The position numbers and the translations under genes were made by a program. The notes beneath the pieces were generated by a model. The model made no database searches, was not told where the DNA came from, and worked only from the letters and a program-made list of their open reading frames with translations. Below, piece after piece: positions 25,259-39,500 of a DNA stretch of 64,000 bases (positions are counted from its first letter, which is position 1; every line of letters starts with the position of its first letter). This DNA is from Dirofilaria immitis (taxonomy: Eukaryota; Nematoda; Chromadorea; Rhabditida; Onchocercidae), in contig JAKNDB010000104.1 of the NCBI GenBank assembly GCA_024305405.1, positions 1,364,001 to 1,428,000 of the forward strand, read 5' to 3'.

Positions 25259-28200
25259 TGTATATTTCGAAATTTTTTCCTGCAGCTTCTCATACAGTAG
25301 TTTTTCTATCAATTCAACTATCGATAGGCTCTTTAATCAAAATACATATCTGAATCCAGATTGAAAAAAATCAAGCCTATCTAATTTATATTTGCGACGT
25401 TTCTTTTAATAAAATGATAAACAATTTTTAATTTTTGGTGAAGCTTTGATGGGGTCATAAGTTTTTGATAGGATCATTGTCTTTTGACATAAAAATTATA
25501 GATCAATTGTCAAAGTCATAGCTGATATTTACAAGTTTAAGGTTCATGCATATACTATAGTTTATAATAGTTAGGTAATATCTTTCGCAATAAATTAGCA
25601 TATTTCTTTCATATTTATGAAAGAGAAGAGAAAGAGAATATTTGCATTGGTATATGCTTGTAACTATAATCAATGTTTTAATTTTACGAAAATTTTCAAA
25701 AAAAAACCAACAACTTCTAGAATATTGCTTGTATTATTCATAACTTTTTTTGTTACACTTATGGTTAATGAGTCTCAAAGTACTCTTTTATTTGCTGTAT
25801 CCACTTTTCATCAGAATAGAAATGTCACGATCAAAAATTAATCATATCAATTATCATATCTTTTCTATCCATTTTCTCATAATATAATTATCATTGCATA
25901 TCTGCAAAACATGATAATACTATAATTAGACATTATCGAATCATACTTGCTTATAAAGCATTTTCTCATAAAGCATTGTAGAAAAAGTTAGTAAAAATAT
26001 GAAAAAAAAATGATTATCTTATTTGTATAAGACAACTCTTCATTTTACTCTTTGACGTAAAATTTCATTTCGAATTATTAGATAGACATTGATATCTTTA
26101 ACAATTCAATTTGTAGATTATATTTATTATTTTCAAGATTCTTGCCTACGCAATTTTTTTGAGCCATTTTGTGTGTTTTCCATCTGACGTAGGATGACGA
26201 AAAGTAAATGTAATCAAAAAGCATCACAGTGCATTAATTTGTGATTTTCGTCGTAAACGAATCTAATTTTAGATAAGTGCACTAACATCCTACCTGCTCA
26301 ACTTCATTTATAAATAAGTTCATCTTAGTTTCCTTTATATAAAAGAAGAAGGGTATGTATTAAAATAATTTCTTGTACTGGTTAATAAGCAAACTTTCCT
26401 ATATTCGATGAATTTTGTACAAGAGAGGAAAAAATCTCTAAAATGATGAATGAAGTTTTAAATTTGTTAGATATCATTTTAGGTTTCACTGAGCTTAATT
26501 TTAATGTTATGGAAAAATTTTTGATAACTTTTCATCATATTTTTGAATACTTCTTTAAATTAATGCTGCAAAAGTTTAATATTTTCTTTTTATCAATTTC
26601 TTGACCTCATTGGACATATGCGTTCTTAAAATGAATTGATTGGCCCTGACTTTGCAAATATTCTGTCAACGATGTACAATTGAAATGAATGATCATAAAT
26701 GAAATTGAGAGCAAATACTGCATAGTCAATTTTCGTCACTCTTGATGACCTCGAACTTTTGTCTTGTGATAACTTATTGGCGGCAATAAAAAGAAAGCTA
26801 TCGAATGATGCTACAGTATCCTTGATATTATGAAACACAAGATAGGTTAATGGTAAAAATCATCCCTTATGCACGACATATCATCCAAATAAAGTTTCTC
26901 TAGATGATGATTAACCTTGATATTTTTATATCATATCTTTATCAAGTGATAATTTACAGGTAACTAATGATGTCGACATGGGAAAGTTGATTTAAAACAA
27001 TTACAAAATAAGATGAATGATAAATCATTTGCATATTCAATATTATAGCTTAAGTATTTATAGAAAAAGTAGTGATTGATGAAGTACTTTTAAAAAGTAA
27101 AAGAACTGAAAAATGTTATCTGTAATATTAAGGATTGTAAAAAATATAGGATTATATTGAAATAAAGGAAGAACTGTAATTTAGAACAAAAAAATTCAAA
27201 TTTGAGCGCCTTCTTTGTTTCTTGTATAAAATTCTAAAATTATTTGTAGAAATTCATTCGTAAACTTGATAAAGTTACATGAAATAAGAAAAATTTTAAT
27301 CTGCTTTCTTTCTGATATTTAATTAATCAATTGCTCCGAGATTATTTTGCTTTTCGGATTTTAGAGAATTCCTTCCATTTGTTGCTGATCATTCCTGTGA
27401 TATAAAAATAAAAAAAGGTTACAAAAAATGATTTAAGGAAGAAATTGTTGGAAATCGCAAAAACATTTCGAATAAAGATATTTGCTAGTTTTGCAAAGAT
27501 TTTTTAGAAGTTCTAGGAGTTTTGAAATTACCACAGTACTGGAAGATTTTAATTCCATGGTAAAGCTGGTGTTTTTATTTCTGAAAAAATAAAGAGATTT
27601 TTTAATTTTTATCAATCATGAGGGAGGTTTCAGTATTCTTTTCAGTTCCAATAATTAATTCATTAATATCATATTTATACCATTTTCAAATTAATCTTAT
27701 AAATTCTGTAAAGAAATCTTATAACTTAATAACAATTTTGTCTGAGATCTTCAAAGTAATTTCATGCGTTGGTTCTCATGAAAATGAAACAGTTTGCCGA
27801 TGGTACCAAAATCTTATCCATTTTTTGTTATCAACGATTGATGAAACAAGATTCGCATCAATTTCTATAGAGTCAAATTTCAAGAGATTGATATATGAAT
27901 AATAAAGAAGGAATAAGGAATCAAAACAAAACGTTAGAATTCTGGCTACAAAGACAAGAAATTTCCGGAAATAATGCTCCAAAAAGTAAAAACTTATTGA
28001 ACTTGAATATCTTCACTGACACAATGAAATATTTCAATTAATCACTAAATGATATTTGAACGATTATATATTATAGAGATATGCTTGCATCAAATGAAAA
28101 TACAATCCGCAGAACCAAAAAGACCAAAAGTTCATATCATTTCATTCTCCAAACATCACTTCTTTCAAGCTTTACCTTAGAAGCTAACATTTGCATCCGA

Positions 28201-29349
28201 TCTCAAACAAACTCACTTAAACTTTTCTTTCATATCATTATATAACTTCATATCATTATATCACAAGTTAGCTGCTTTTTTTCGATGCAATATATATAGC
28301 AAAATAATCGGATATTTCATTAAAAAGCAAGTTTAGCATTAAGAGGCCTCTATAAAAATTAATGAAAGCCACATAGAATCTAAATGATCGAATAATCATA
28401 TCTTAATAATATAATTATTCCCATTTCAATTTATTATTTTCATCTAGCAGATTATTTTCTTTATCAGATCACAGACCATCTTCTGGTAGCGTGATATCTT
28501 CCTATTCTTCGCGCTTTCCATTATAGTTATCTTTAAACTTTTGATTTTACAAGTCTCGCAAGATTTCACTTGGAAAATATGTTAATTGGTTTCGTTGCAA
28601 GTTTTTATTATCCATTACCTGTGTGTTACACTATGTAAATGATTGTATCTCTTATCATATTCCTCATTTTGTTTACGGTATTTTTGTATACTTGTACGCA
28701 TTATTAACATAATAATTGATATTCTTATGTGCTATATATTCATTGCTGAAATATAAAATATTCCAAAATATTCTCTGAATTCTCCTTTTAAAATAGTTGA
28801 AGTTCGAACTGTTAACTCACTTAATAGTTTGTGAAAATAGAAAATGTCTGTATGTTTATTAAAATTTCACCGATGAAAACAATTGTGACTATCAGAATTA
28901 TTGTGTGTGTGTGTATTATAAGTAGAAATGATAAGTAAATAGAAATGTAGATCTTTCATTGATTGATCACTATTATGGGATACTTGTAAAAATTTGCATA
29001 ATGGTCAGAAATATTATCCTGAGAAATATCTAATTCGCCAAATTAACAATTGAAATGCCTAAATGTGAAACTTTGGGATTGAAAATTTATAGCCCAAAGT
29101 AAACTTATCTCTCCTTCTTTTTCATTTTCTAACTTTTCTGAAATTTCCAAAAATCAGAGAATTTTGCATATAAACTAATTTTTATCCTAATAAGCCCCTT
29201 CTGCGAACTTACTTTATTAGTTAACAAGCTTATCTTAGATTCAATTCTATAGTAAACTTCATGTGAGAATTCTTTTGCAATTTCTGAAAGCCCCAACATT
29301 CCTCCAACTTTGAATCTGAAATAAAATTACAGTTGGCGATTGTTTACAG

Positions 29350-31198
29350 ATTTTATTCATTAACTACGAAGATCGTTTTGTCAGGCTTGGATTAGCCGTT
29401 ATTATAACATCAGCGTTGACATTATTTGCTCTATTACTGATGGCCTCAGTGATACACCGAAAAACGCATTTAACGCAATTAGAAATGAAATTACGCGCAG
29501 AATCATTCAAGGTTTTTGAAAATTAAAAATTAAAAATAATCATTATGATATTTTCCAATTGCATATTAGACATAATCATGAAAACTTGATGATATTCCAT
29601 GATGACAGATATTTAAATTACTTATCCTAATTATATTGAGCATTATCTTCTAAATAAAGATTTATAGATAAATAAAATTTAATCAAAAATCTGTAAATTT
29701 TACACTTTTTATATTTATACAGTAAAATCAAGGTAGAATTTAAGGTATAAAGGTTAAAAACCAATGAAGAAAATTACACATAACTTCGCGATCGAGAAAT
29801 CAATTCTATATCCAATAAGAGTATTACAGACATATGGACTAATTTTTTCACGGTTCAAACAAAAAGTATTTTCAGAGAAGATCATCAGCATTGTGGACTG
29901 AAATAAGGCACGTCAGGCAAATAAGTGGTTATACGCTACGTTCCGTAAGACAAACTAATTCATTCTTTGAAACCATCGAAAGATGCAGTAGTAAGCATTT
30001 CGTGTATATTAGGAAATGATTTATGATTTACTTATGAATGATTGGAATAGTTGTAATTTGACTTAAACCACTAATTTGAATGCAGAATGCATGCGTCTAA
30101 TGTGTCCGACTGGTGAGCCTGGGCTTGTTGGATTACCTGGAATTGATGGGGTTCCGGGTACTCCTGGAAAAATGGGAATGCCCGGTACTGATGGTGAAGA
30201 TATTATGGCTCACCCACTATCATTCGATCTTCCGTGTTCTATCTGCCCTGCTGGACCACCTGGTTTGCGTGGTCCACAAGGAGAACGTGGACGATCGGGT
30301 CTTCAAGGCTCTGTTGGTCCTTCAGGTCAGCAGCTTTCATGGTTTTTATCAAAATTCTAAGTTATAAAAAAGTGGTGTATCGAAATCCTTTCTATCAAAT
30401 TTTCAGTATCTTTTATGGTTTATTAAAATTGCATGGAAATTTTATACAGTTTAGGCCGACCTGGTAAGCCAGGTGAAAATGGACCAGTTGGAAACAGTGG
30501 ACCGGAAGGTTCACCCGGAAAAGAAGGACCAATTGGATCTCCAGGGTCAACTGGTGATGATGTTTACGGTTAGTTTAATAGTAGGTTTCATTTTTTTCAG
30601 CAAATTTTTTTGTCTTAAAGAATCTCTAGAATTATTTAATCTATTATAATCGAAATAAATTCTTAACCTTTCGAGGGAACTAAAATGTACTGTCGTATCG
30701 CTTAGTAATGATTTGTCATTGGTTGAAATTAAATTTATCAGTTTTGTTTTTATCTCACATAATCAAATCAAATTTCAGCGGGTATCGGTGTAAAGGACCA
30801 AAAGGTTTACCTGGACCTATGGGATCTAAAGGACCACAAGGTATGCCAGGTCGACGATCTAATATTCCCGGCAAGCAAGGAGTGCAAGGATCGATTGGTG
30901 CACCTGGACTACAAGGAAATGTAAAATTAGCTTTCGACTATTTTCAATTTACATTTTCTCATTACTTTTTCCTTTTAATTTTTTAAACTTCATAGATTAT
31001 ATTTCAATAATTCTATTTAAGACAGGTATGTTCGGCGAGAGAGGATCTTATGGTTCTCCAGGAGAAGCTGGAATGCCGGCAATGTACTGCCCATCTGATT
31101 GTGGAGTGTCGAAGATTCTTGCACCATTTGCACTCGGTTTCCCTACAGATTTCAATGATCATTCTAGTATCAATACTCAAATCTTAGATTCTAATTAA
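29350..31198 (+). CDS. Cuticle collagen (5' end incomplete)
   Basis: Structural protein of the nematode cuticle, secreted by the hypodermis and cross-linked by disulfides and tyrosines. Exons: 29350-29511, 29876-29990, 30086-30325, 30455-30568, 30779-30920, 31022-31198, about 316 residues. The order is typical: an N-terminal membrane/signal helix (LGLAVIITSALTLFALLL), a non-collagenous region with a subtilisin-type RSVR site, a cysteine cluster (RCSKCMRLMC), then Gly-X-Y blocks interrupted by cysteine-containing gaps (PCSICP; YRCKG), and a C-terminal MYCPSDCG region. The exon 5-6 join at 31022 keeps Gly-X-Y perfectly. Exon 1 lacks an in-frame ATG, so the start codon must lie in an upstream exon I could not fix. 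The exon 4-5 junction is one base out of phase with the strong donor at 30569, suggesting a missing base or use of a weak donor four bases further on. Confidence 0.93.
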
Positions 31199-31359
31199 AG
31201 ATGCTGAAATTCGTTTTTAATTTAATTTGTGAAATCTTAAAATATTGCAGCTAGAACATTCTTTCGCATTCGAATAAGTGATAAGTATTCATTTTATATA
31301 ATCATTCCCAATTTATTTCAGTTATACAAATGACTTGATTTAACTTTATATCGAATCTC

Positions 31360-31365
31360 AATAAA
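31360..31365 (+). terminator. Poly(A) signal of the collagen gene
   Basis: AATAAA 162 bases after the TAA at 31198. Confidence 0.6.
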
Positions 31366-33509
31366 GTTACCAAAACGGAACATTATGAATCCAGTGGTCT
31401 AAGTAAAACAAATCAATGAGTTAAATCTTGATATTATTCGATATACTGAATTGCAGAAGAAAACGCTTTCTTAAAATTCTTCAAAAATTGGGAGAACAGT
31501 CGGAGTTTAAGCAAAGCTAAAAATCCAATTTCCGACATCAAATTAAATGATTTGTGCCAATACTGGACTCAAAAAGAGCAGAAAATGTATATGAAAAACT
31601 AGACGATTTTTAAAAACCTTAAAAATTACTTTTCTTTATTATCAAGCAGATAAACACTACCTTTGGTTATCATCAAGCACATATTTTTTAGAGCAGAAAA
31701 GTTCTTAAGCAAAGTTGTAGGAATGAAAAATATTCAGCACATCAAAATTAATGTCCCACAAAAGCAATGCTTTCAGGCAGAAGAACATTGGATCAATTCA
31801 AATGCTACTTCCAAAATTACACTTTCTAAAAATCACATTTTTCGAAATATTAAGGGTAATAGTAATTTTTGACATTTCGAAAATCAAATTTCCAGAAAAT
31901 TATATTATGCGTAGTAATAGAATTCGTATTAAATTATTCAATTCTTGATTTAATAACATAGTAAATATAATCATACTTATGAATGATTATTCTTTCGACA
32001 ATATTGCGGTATTGTTACGTTTGGAATCTTGATTACAATTATTTCGCAATGGTTTTAGATGGAAAATTTTAGAAACCTTGCAGCATTAATATATCATTAT
32101 ATCATTAGTAAGCACCTGATATATTAATATTAACCCCAATCTTATCCTCATCTTTATATTTGAAAAGCAGCGGGAACCAGTTTCTAATTGCACTTCATGT
32201 GTTGCGTCAACATAATAATACAATAGAAGTACTATTGCGCCAAGAGCTTATTTATCTACGCGGGTGGTTAAATCACCATTTCTTATATTCATATGCTTGA
32301 ATTTACTAATGCAACCATGTATTTATCTCTCTCAATAAATTATACTAAAGAATAGATCTTTCTTTCTTCTGGTCTATCGATGGTCCATTCATATTATTTA
32401 ATAATAAGCTTAAAACATTTTCAATAAGATATTAGAAAGAGATTGAATCAGGAAAAAATTGACATACTTGACGTCATAAATTTAAGCTATATGTAAAGAA
32501 TAAAATTTCCCTAATAAGATGACAATTTTTATAAAATTATTTGAAAATTCGATTTCATAAAATAACATTATTAAATTTCATATCAAAGCATGAAATTATA
32601 ATATTCCTTCCTAAGTTTAAATCAGTGCATAATAATTATCAAAAAGGATTTACATGATTGCAACTGATTTAATAGAATGAATTTAAAATATTCTATGCGC
32701 ATTAAACGGAAATAAAAACCAAAATAATAAATACTAAAAAATAAAAATATTCAATAAATATATGAATGACCGAATTATTTCTATTAACAGAGAAATAGAG
32801 TGATTACAAAATAATACATTACATAGCAATATTTTACAATCATTTCCAGTTTCATACTTCTAAACTGAACAAAGACACTTCAAGCATTGAGTTAAAATTT
32901 CGGTAATTTTCCTGACTTATGAATGAAAAAGAAATATGTCTATTAAAATATTACAAACATTCCTAATTCGTTCATCCTACCGTTTTAAAAAGAAATCTAT
33001 ACATATATATAAATAACATATCTTAATACCAAGTTGATGTGATCATGAACTTCAAGATATTATATGTTTCATACGTTTTGATACTTTAAACTATGGAAGC
33101 ACCTTATCCAATTACTTCGAAATGATTATTTAGAAAATTCCAAAAATATTTCTGGAAAAAAAAACTGTGAATCATCAAAAATTCTTGAGAATGTTGGACG
33201 AATGGATATATCAACAGTATTTAGGCATGAACTTTAATGACGATATGATCATCATACAAGTTTGACCTTTAGAAGGAAATATTGCACCTCCCAGCGAAGG
33301 TCAAGCATGAAGCAATAACATGGGCTGAGTTATTTTTGCCAAATGATTGATTTAAAATGATCATCTGGTTGTGACAAGTATCACGTCCTTGAGTTTCCTT
33401 GAGCTATTTTCTTTCGATTATCTGTTTCTTTTTTTTTTTTTTAAATAATTTAAAACAACACATTTCCGATAGCAAGAAGATTGGAAATATATTCATTAAA
33501 ATAGAATAA
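31366..33509. other. Intergenic stretch between convergent genes
   Basis: This separates the 3' ends of the collagen (+) and the anchored protein gene (-). No coding signal was found. It holds the second copy (about 32100-32280) of the possible dispersed repeat and a poly(T) tract near 33428-33441. Confidence 0.5.
32100..32280 (+). repeat. Copy 2 of a possible dispersed repeat
   Basis: Contains TATTAATATTAACCCCAATC, ACAATAGAAG, CTACGCGGG and TTAAATCACC in the same order as the related words at 10270-10425. The similarity is patchy, so this is a suggestion only. Confidence 0.4.
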
Positions 33510-33515
33510 TTTATT
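33510..33515 (-). terminator. Poly(A) signal overlapping the stop codon
   Basis: On the minus strand AATAAA spans the TAA stop (33513-33511). If used, the 3' UTR would be only some 15-25 bases, which is short but seen in nematodes. Confidence 0.4.
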
Positions 33516-36500
33516 TCGATATATGATACAATGGATATAGAAAGTTACGACGATTGAATTTTAGAAATGTGAGAATGGGCCTGGAAGTAATTTCTTTTTT
33601 TCTATCTTGTGGAATCAAACTTCGTGGTAGTTCAGGTCGTTCGACATTCAGATCACCGCAGCTACAATCTAATAGTTCCACCCGTATCCTCAGCGCGTCG
33701 GTAAGAAGCGTCATTTCAATCTGATCAAAGATAGCAGATAATTAAGGAAGTCTACATGAAATATATTAGCGAAATATCTAAAGCAAAATAACTAATGTTC
33801 TTTTTCTTAAAATTAAAAATCAATCAGCGTGTAATACACAATAATTTATAGATCGATAAAGAAAAACTTGCATTGTTTAGATCGACTTTGCACAAATTTT
33901 GCATAATTTGTCGCGGATTACTGTTGCCAAAAGTTCTGCATAAAAAGTTGGACAATGATGCCATTGTCCTGCTTCCGTTTTCTCGAAACAATGCACAATC
34001 CAAAGTAATACTAACAATCGAATAGCTTCCATACATTGACGTTCAATCATTTCTCCTTCTAAATATTTGATACCTTGTTGCTGAAATTTTCAAAAATTTA
34101 TCAAAATTCTTCAAAAACCTTTCAATTAATTCAAATAATTTATAATATTTTCGGAAATTGATTTTATAAAAAAATTTGAAGTTATCCGCGAAAGTGTTGA
34201 ATAAATAATCAGCAACTTAATTTTTAATAAAATTCTGCAAAAGTGAGAGAAAATAATCTGATACGAATAAATACATATCCAAATTTGTGCAGTTTAAAGT
34301 TATGAAATGTAGTAAGACAATCGCAAACGATTAATAATTTCATTTTCTGTGTAAACTGCCTTGAAAAATTACATGATTTGGAATTAAATTTTCATGAAAC
34401 GAAATGATGTTTTATGATGTCAACATTTAATGAGTGTGTAAATGACGTCAATGAATACGTAAATTATTAATATCATGAATGAGTATGTCGTTTGAGATAA
34501 AGTGATAATGATATTAGAGCTCTTTGATCAATTCTTAAAATTTTATCGATTAATTCTAAAACAATGACTCATTCGATTTAAAGCAGAACAGATTAAGGAA
34601 AGCAAAAAAATTTGTGAAAAAGATTTCATCTGTATTAAAAGTAATTTATAAAAATCAAATGATATTAGTTTCAAATATAACAAATACAAATAAAATCTTA
34701 AAAATTTAGAATAATAATGAAAATTTCAAGACTTTTCATAGAGAAACAATAATGGAAATCTCAATACATCTTGTTTCATAAACAAATGGAATAATTGGTT
34801 GCAAATATGAGTTAATTTTCATATTTATTAATAAAATGAAAAGATTCATTGATTTGAATGTTTTAAATTCGAATTGTATTGTAGTATTAAGCAAGGAATT
34901 ATAAAATTATGTGCCTTAGGCTCTGAATACTTTTTCGTGTTTCTGCGTCGTTACCTAATTTAGTTTGCCTAATATCTCTAATCAAACATTTTCGCAATGT
35001 TTCTTTCACTTAAGAAAACGAGATATTATGTTATACGTGGAAAAAATCTTATAATTTTAGAATAATAATAGTAATTTTCAAATTATAATTAGTTAAGATT
35101 TTCTAGAGTTTAGCAAATATGAAGAAAAAAACAATACGTTTCAAAGATTGAATGCCGAAATTAAAGATAAGAATGAAAGTTCAATGATGACTAATTTTTA
35201 GAATTACTATTGTTCGAAAAAATTTATAATATATTATTCCTATCCTCCCTTCATTTCTTCTTTCTTGAAAAAGTAAAATAAGAGTTCGAAAATCATTAGA
35301 ATCATTTGAAAATCTAAAAAAATAATATGGAAATGAAATAATTTCTTAACAATTGATACTGAAATGAAAATGTATCCCAGAAAAATTGATAAATGCTGAA
35401 CATAAGCAATTCCTTTAAACTTTAACAATCACACTTCTCGTCGCCTAGTAAACTGCAAAGAAGCGAAAATTCTGCGATGAAGTTGGTAGTAGAAGTTAAG
35501 GATGAGAAGAAATTTATTTATTTTTTCAATTAATGCTTGAATTAAATGAAATAATTTGGTTAAAAAGGCTAATACTGTGAAACGCTTTTTAACGAAAAAT
35601 GATCAATAACAATGTCTAATCTATAGCTCTATAACAGCAACGAAACTTTTGCATTGAATTTTCGACAGCCTAAATACTGCGACTCATTTTTATAAATTTT
35701 CCTTTTTTTTTCTGCCCACAGCAATCTTTATCGAACAGGGAAAAGGGATATTCACCACTGGCTACGATACATGTCAAATACTAAAATATGAAATGGGACT
35801 TAGCTTTCTTTAAAATGCGTTATTACAAGCATCACATGATCGAATCATTAGTCAGATAAACGAAATCATTTAATAATCAGCATTATATTTAGAATAAATC
35901 AGTCAGAGAATTTTTTTAAACGAAACAAATCATATTTTATAAGAATTTAAAAATTTTTGTTTTTCTCTTTTAAAATAAATCATTTGAAAATAATATCATC
36001 GCTAATCTTCAGCGATCCTCCAATGAATATAAATTAAACACAATCAAACCAATTGTGATACAAATACGTAAATTGGAAACTTTTTCATTTGCAAGTTTTG
36101 AAATTTGTCGCTTTTAACAGAATTTTTTCCTCAATACTAATACTAATTTTATTCTGAAATAAACATTTTGGAACTGCCTGTATAGCCAACTTAATAAATT
36201 TCACATAGAAAGTATAGCTTCAAAAGTTTTAGGATATGTCAACTATTTTTACCATTTTAATTTTTCATTTCTGAGATCGTTCGAAATATTAAAAAGAAAA
36301 AGCAAAGTTTAATAATTAAACATAGAATAAAAGATTAATATTTCACTAAATGTATTATATGATTGTCCTTTTCGGATGATCGTGATAATCCTTTGATGCC
36401 TCACTCTGTGCATTTAATGAAATATTTATATGTTTATTTTTTTATTTTTTTAGTGACGTGTAAATGAATAGATAGACTAACTAATTTTCTGGAAGGATTT

Positions 36501-39500
36501 AAGTGAACAACGATTTAGCTAAATTTATACTTTTGATCATTAAATTAAATTGCTTTCTGAAAAATGAGAATGACATTTTGGACTGATCTTACGACTTTGT
36601 ATAATGAATATCACGAAAATTTATGGATTCAAATTCGTAATTAAATAGAGAGTTGAATTCAGAATAAATTTTGCAATCTATTTTACAGTTAAAATCAAAT
36701 AAAAGACATTTCTAATAATTTTAAAAACATCAACAAAAAGTAACTTGATAAGCGATCTGAACTGAATATTCGAGTTCACTTCTAGAAAATAAAATTTCAG
36801 AAAAAATAGTTATTGAATTGTTACTCAATTCTTTTTTGTTTGGAACATATCCATGGCAAGAAGGGGAGAAAAAAGGCATTAAAAAAGTTTATTTAGAAGT
36901 TAACAATCAATTTAAATTAATCCTGTAAATTTTGAAACATACCAAATCCCACAGATTCTGTAAAAGGCTAATCGCGTATTCTTCCTTATTTTTCATCTCA
37001 GTGAAATCATAATTGAAACTCCATTGTCGCACAAACTCATAGCGTGAAAATGCACGTCTAACAGCCTGAAAATGAAGAATTATGAAATGAAAATTACAAT
37101 GTCATTTCAAATTTTTTCATGACGAATAACGAAAGGCTTATGAAAATGTCTGAAATTTGATAAAAATATCTAAAATTTGTTCATCTAATTGACGGATAAT
37201 GGACCGTAATTCGAAGAAGTTGAGTTATTGAAGTCTTCTTTTTTCGAGAACAAAGAGAGTAATATTAAAAACATTCTTGAAAATATTAATCGCATTCACA
37301 ACCATGTAATCACTTTAATGATAACCGTATAATTATGATAATAAATATGCATAACTTTATGTTCAAATAATCATTAGCCATTTCAGCCAGACATCATCAT
37401 TTTAAAAAATATTTAATTTCTTTTTTTCCCATATGTATTATAATAAACGACAAATTATTACACATTTGTTAATACTTTTTATATATCTAAATTTTTTTCA
37501 AAATTTTTGAAATGTTTTTCAATTTTGAATTATTTCTTATATGTTGCAAATGACAATTAATCTGCACAAACATTCGTTTTCTCGATTTTGATATAAATTT
37601 CTTTTTGCAGCTGCATATCACTTCCTAAGTAGCAAATATTACTATCAAATTATTCAGAAATCATTTTTGTTGATCTCCGTTTGCTTAGTGAGAAAAAAAT
37701 GATTTCACCTTGCTACTGTAAAAAATAAAAATGAAAAAACGAGAAAAAAATGCCTAATTCGGAATGATGATAATAAATATTTCGTATTCTTTTATACTCA
37801 TCCGGCTTTTCAAATTTTATTTAAAAGAATGGGAAGAAAACAAGCAAGCAATATCTTTAATGTATATGATTAGAAAGAAGCGTCAGAAAATATAAGGAAA
37901 ACTTTGAAAATATCGTGAATTTTATTTAAAAACTGCAATAAATTTTGAACTAAAACTACTTGTACCAATAAAAATTCACTTCATTTGTTGATCAATTTAT
38001 CAATTATTCATTTTGTATATATATCACTAATCATATTCTTATCAATTTCTTATTTATTCATTTACTTCTTTTGTTCGATACTTGTTACTGGATGAAAAGT
38101 AGAAATATTATTTGATTAAGCGTTTCCTATCAAGCAGATGCATTGAAATGGAAATTATAATGCAGGAGCTTTGTCTAAAAGGATTCGGTTACTACTTATG
38201 GAAAAAGTTGTCACGATGCGTCATCAACAATGATGCGGAAAACAGAGATAATCTAATATTGACATCGGAAGCAAATCAAATTATCTAATTTGTGCATTCT
38301 TTGATGATTTTCAATTTGAAAGAAACAAAATTTAATTTACTTACGCCCAATTTTCGATATCTTTCTGTTGAATTTGTTAAAGTTTGCGATTATTTTACAA
38401 TGATAGTTCCAATAAATGATTAATTTATATTTTGTAATGTAAATGGAGAAAATTCCACTTTCAAATATTAATAAATTATTCTTTTCACTGACAGCGGCAT
38501 TATGAATGACTTTGTGCTAACACCTCTGAAACGAATTTTTTTTTGTGGTTGTCTAGCTAAGTGATCTGATTCCTTTTTTTCTCTCTCTCAACTACTTTTC
38601 TCACTTTCGTTCAGCTCGTTTCCATATTTAAATTAGATTTTTAAATCAGTTTTCCGAGTGATTTAGAATATTTTAAACTAATTAATTAATCAATCATTGT
38701 TAAAATCATTCAAATAAATTAGACATTGCTAATATTAAGAAGTTCTATTTTTATAGAAGTTAAAATCAATAATATCATTCTATACGTATAAATTTTTTTC
38801 TTCTATATGCAATATAATCATTTTAAATGATTATATTAATGACTACTTCTTGATATATAATGTTTTGTCCTTTATAAAAGAATATTTTTCAACGCATCAA
38901 AAGCATCAAAATTTACTAAGGAAAAGTAACTAATATTAAGTCAATCTAAAGTTCAACATGAAAATCTAACTCGACATGTAATAGAAAAGATATCTGAAGA
39001 TAACTAATCTTCCAAAGAGTCAGTAAAACGATCTATAATTTGTTCCTTATTATCCTAAAATATTTATTAGTTGCTATGATAGGAACAAAATATTTAATCA
39101 TTAGCGATATATTTCAAAATCTTAAAGATGAGAAAAAAGGTTGGAGGCGTGGCATTTCAGAGTCAAAGCTGAAGGCGGAGCAGGATTTCGGGTAGGCGGG
39201 AGAAAGCGGGACACGAGCACTAATCGTCCTTCTATTTAGCATTCCTGGTTTCTAGTATAGGCCGTGGAACGTTGACGTTTCTCAGCGAATCACTTCGATT
39301 CTTACGGATTAAGCTCATGTTCCCAATTGCAATTTCCATTTTGTCTAAATTGTAACAACATTCACATGCTATGATGGTAATTTTGCATTAAAAATGGATC
39401 AAAATAGGTGCAAATAGCTACGGGAATTAAGGAATTTGTTGTCGTATCTATGAGGATTCATTTAGCAAAAAAATAAATTAGAAATAAAAGGAAACGTTTG

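Larger units (their letters stand above)
20740..29349. other. Gene-poor A+T-rich stretch
   Basis: No gene with supportable splicing or family resemblance was found. It holds an (AT)n tract (25224-25255), a direct repeat pair (23411/23692), and a few isolated short open frames. One at 24535-24681 has an ATG and four N-glycosylation sequons in 48 codons, but no partner exon that I could connect. The 5' coding exon of the downstream collagen should lie in its last part. Confidence 0.5.

Noticed and set aside
25617..25841. 74-codon frame with one hydrophobic segment
   Set aside because: Isolated, no conserved feature, and hydrophobic runs arise readily from T-rich DNA.
26626..26838. 70-codon minus-strand frame with ordinary amino-acid composition
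   Set aside because: No splice partners, no family resemblance and no signal; chance frames of this length are expected.
27618..27902. 94-codon plus-strand frame starting ATG
   Set aside because: Composition is what A+T-rich chance sequence gives; no motif, no upstream acceptor and overlapping opposite-strand frames.
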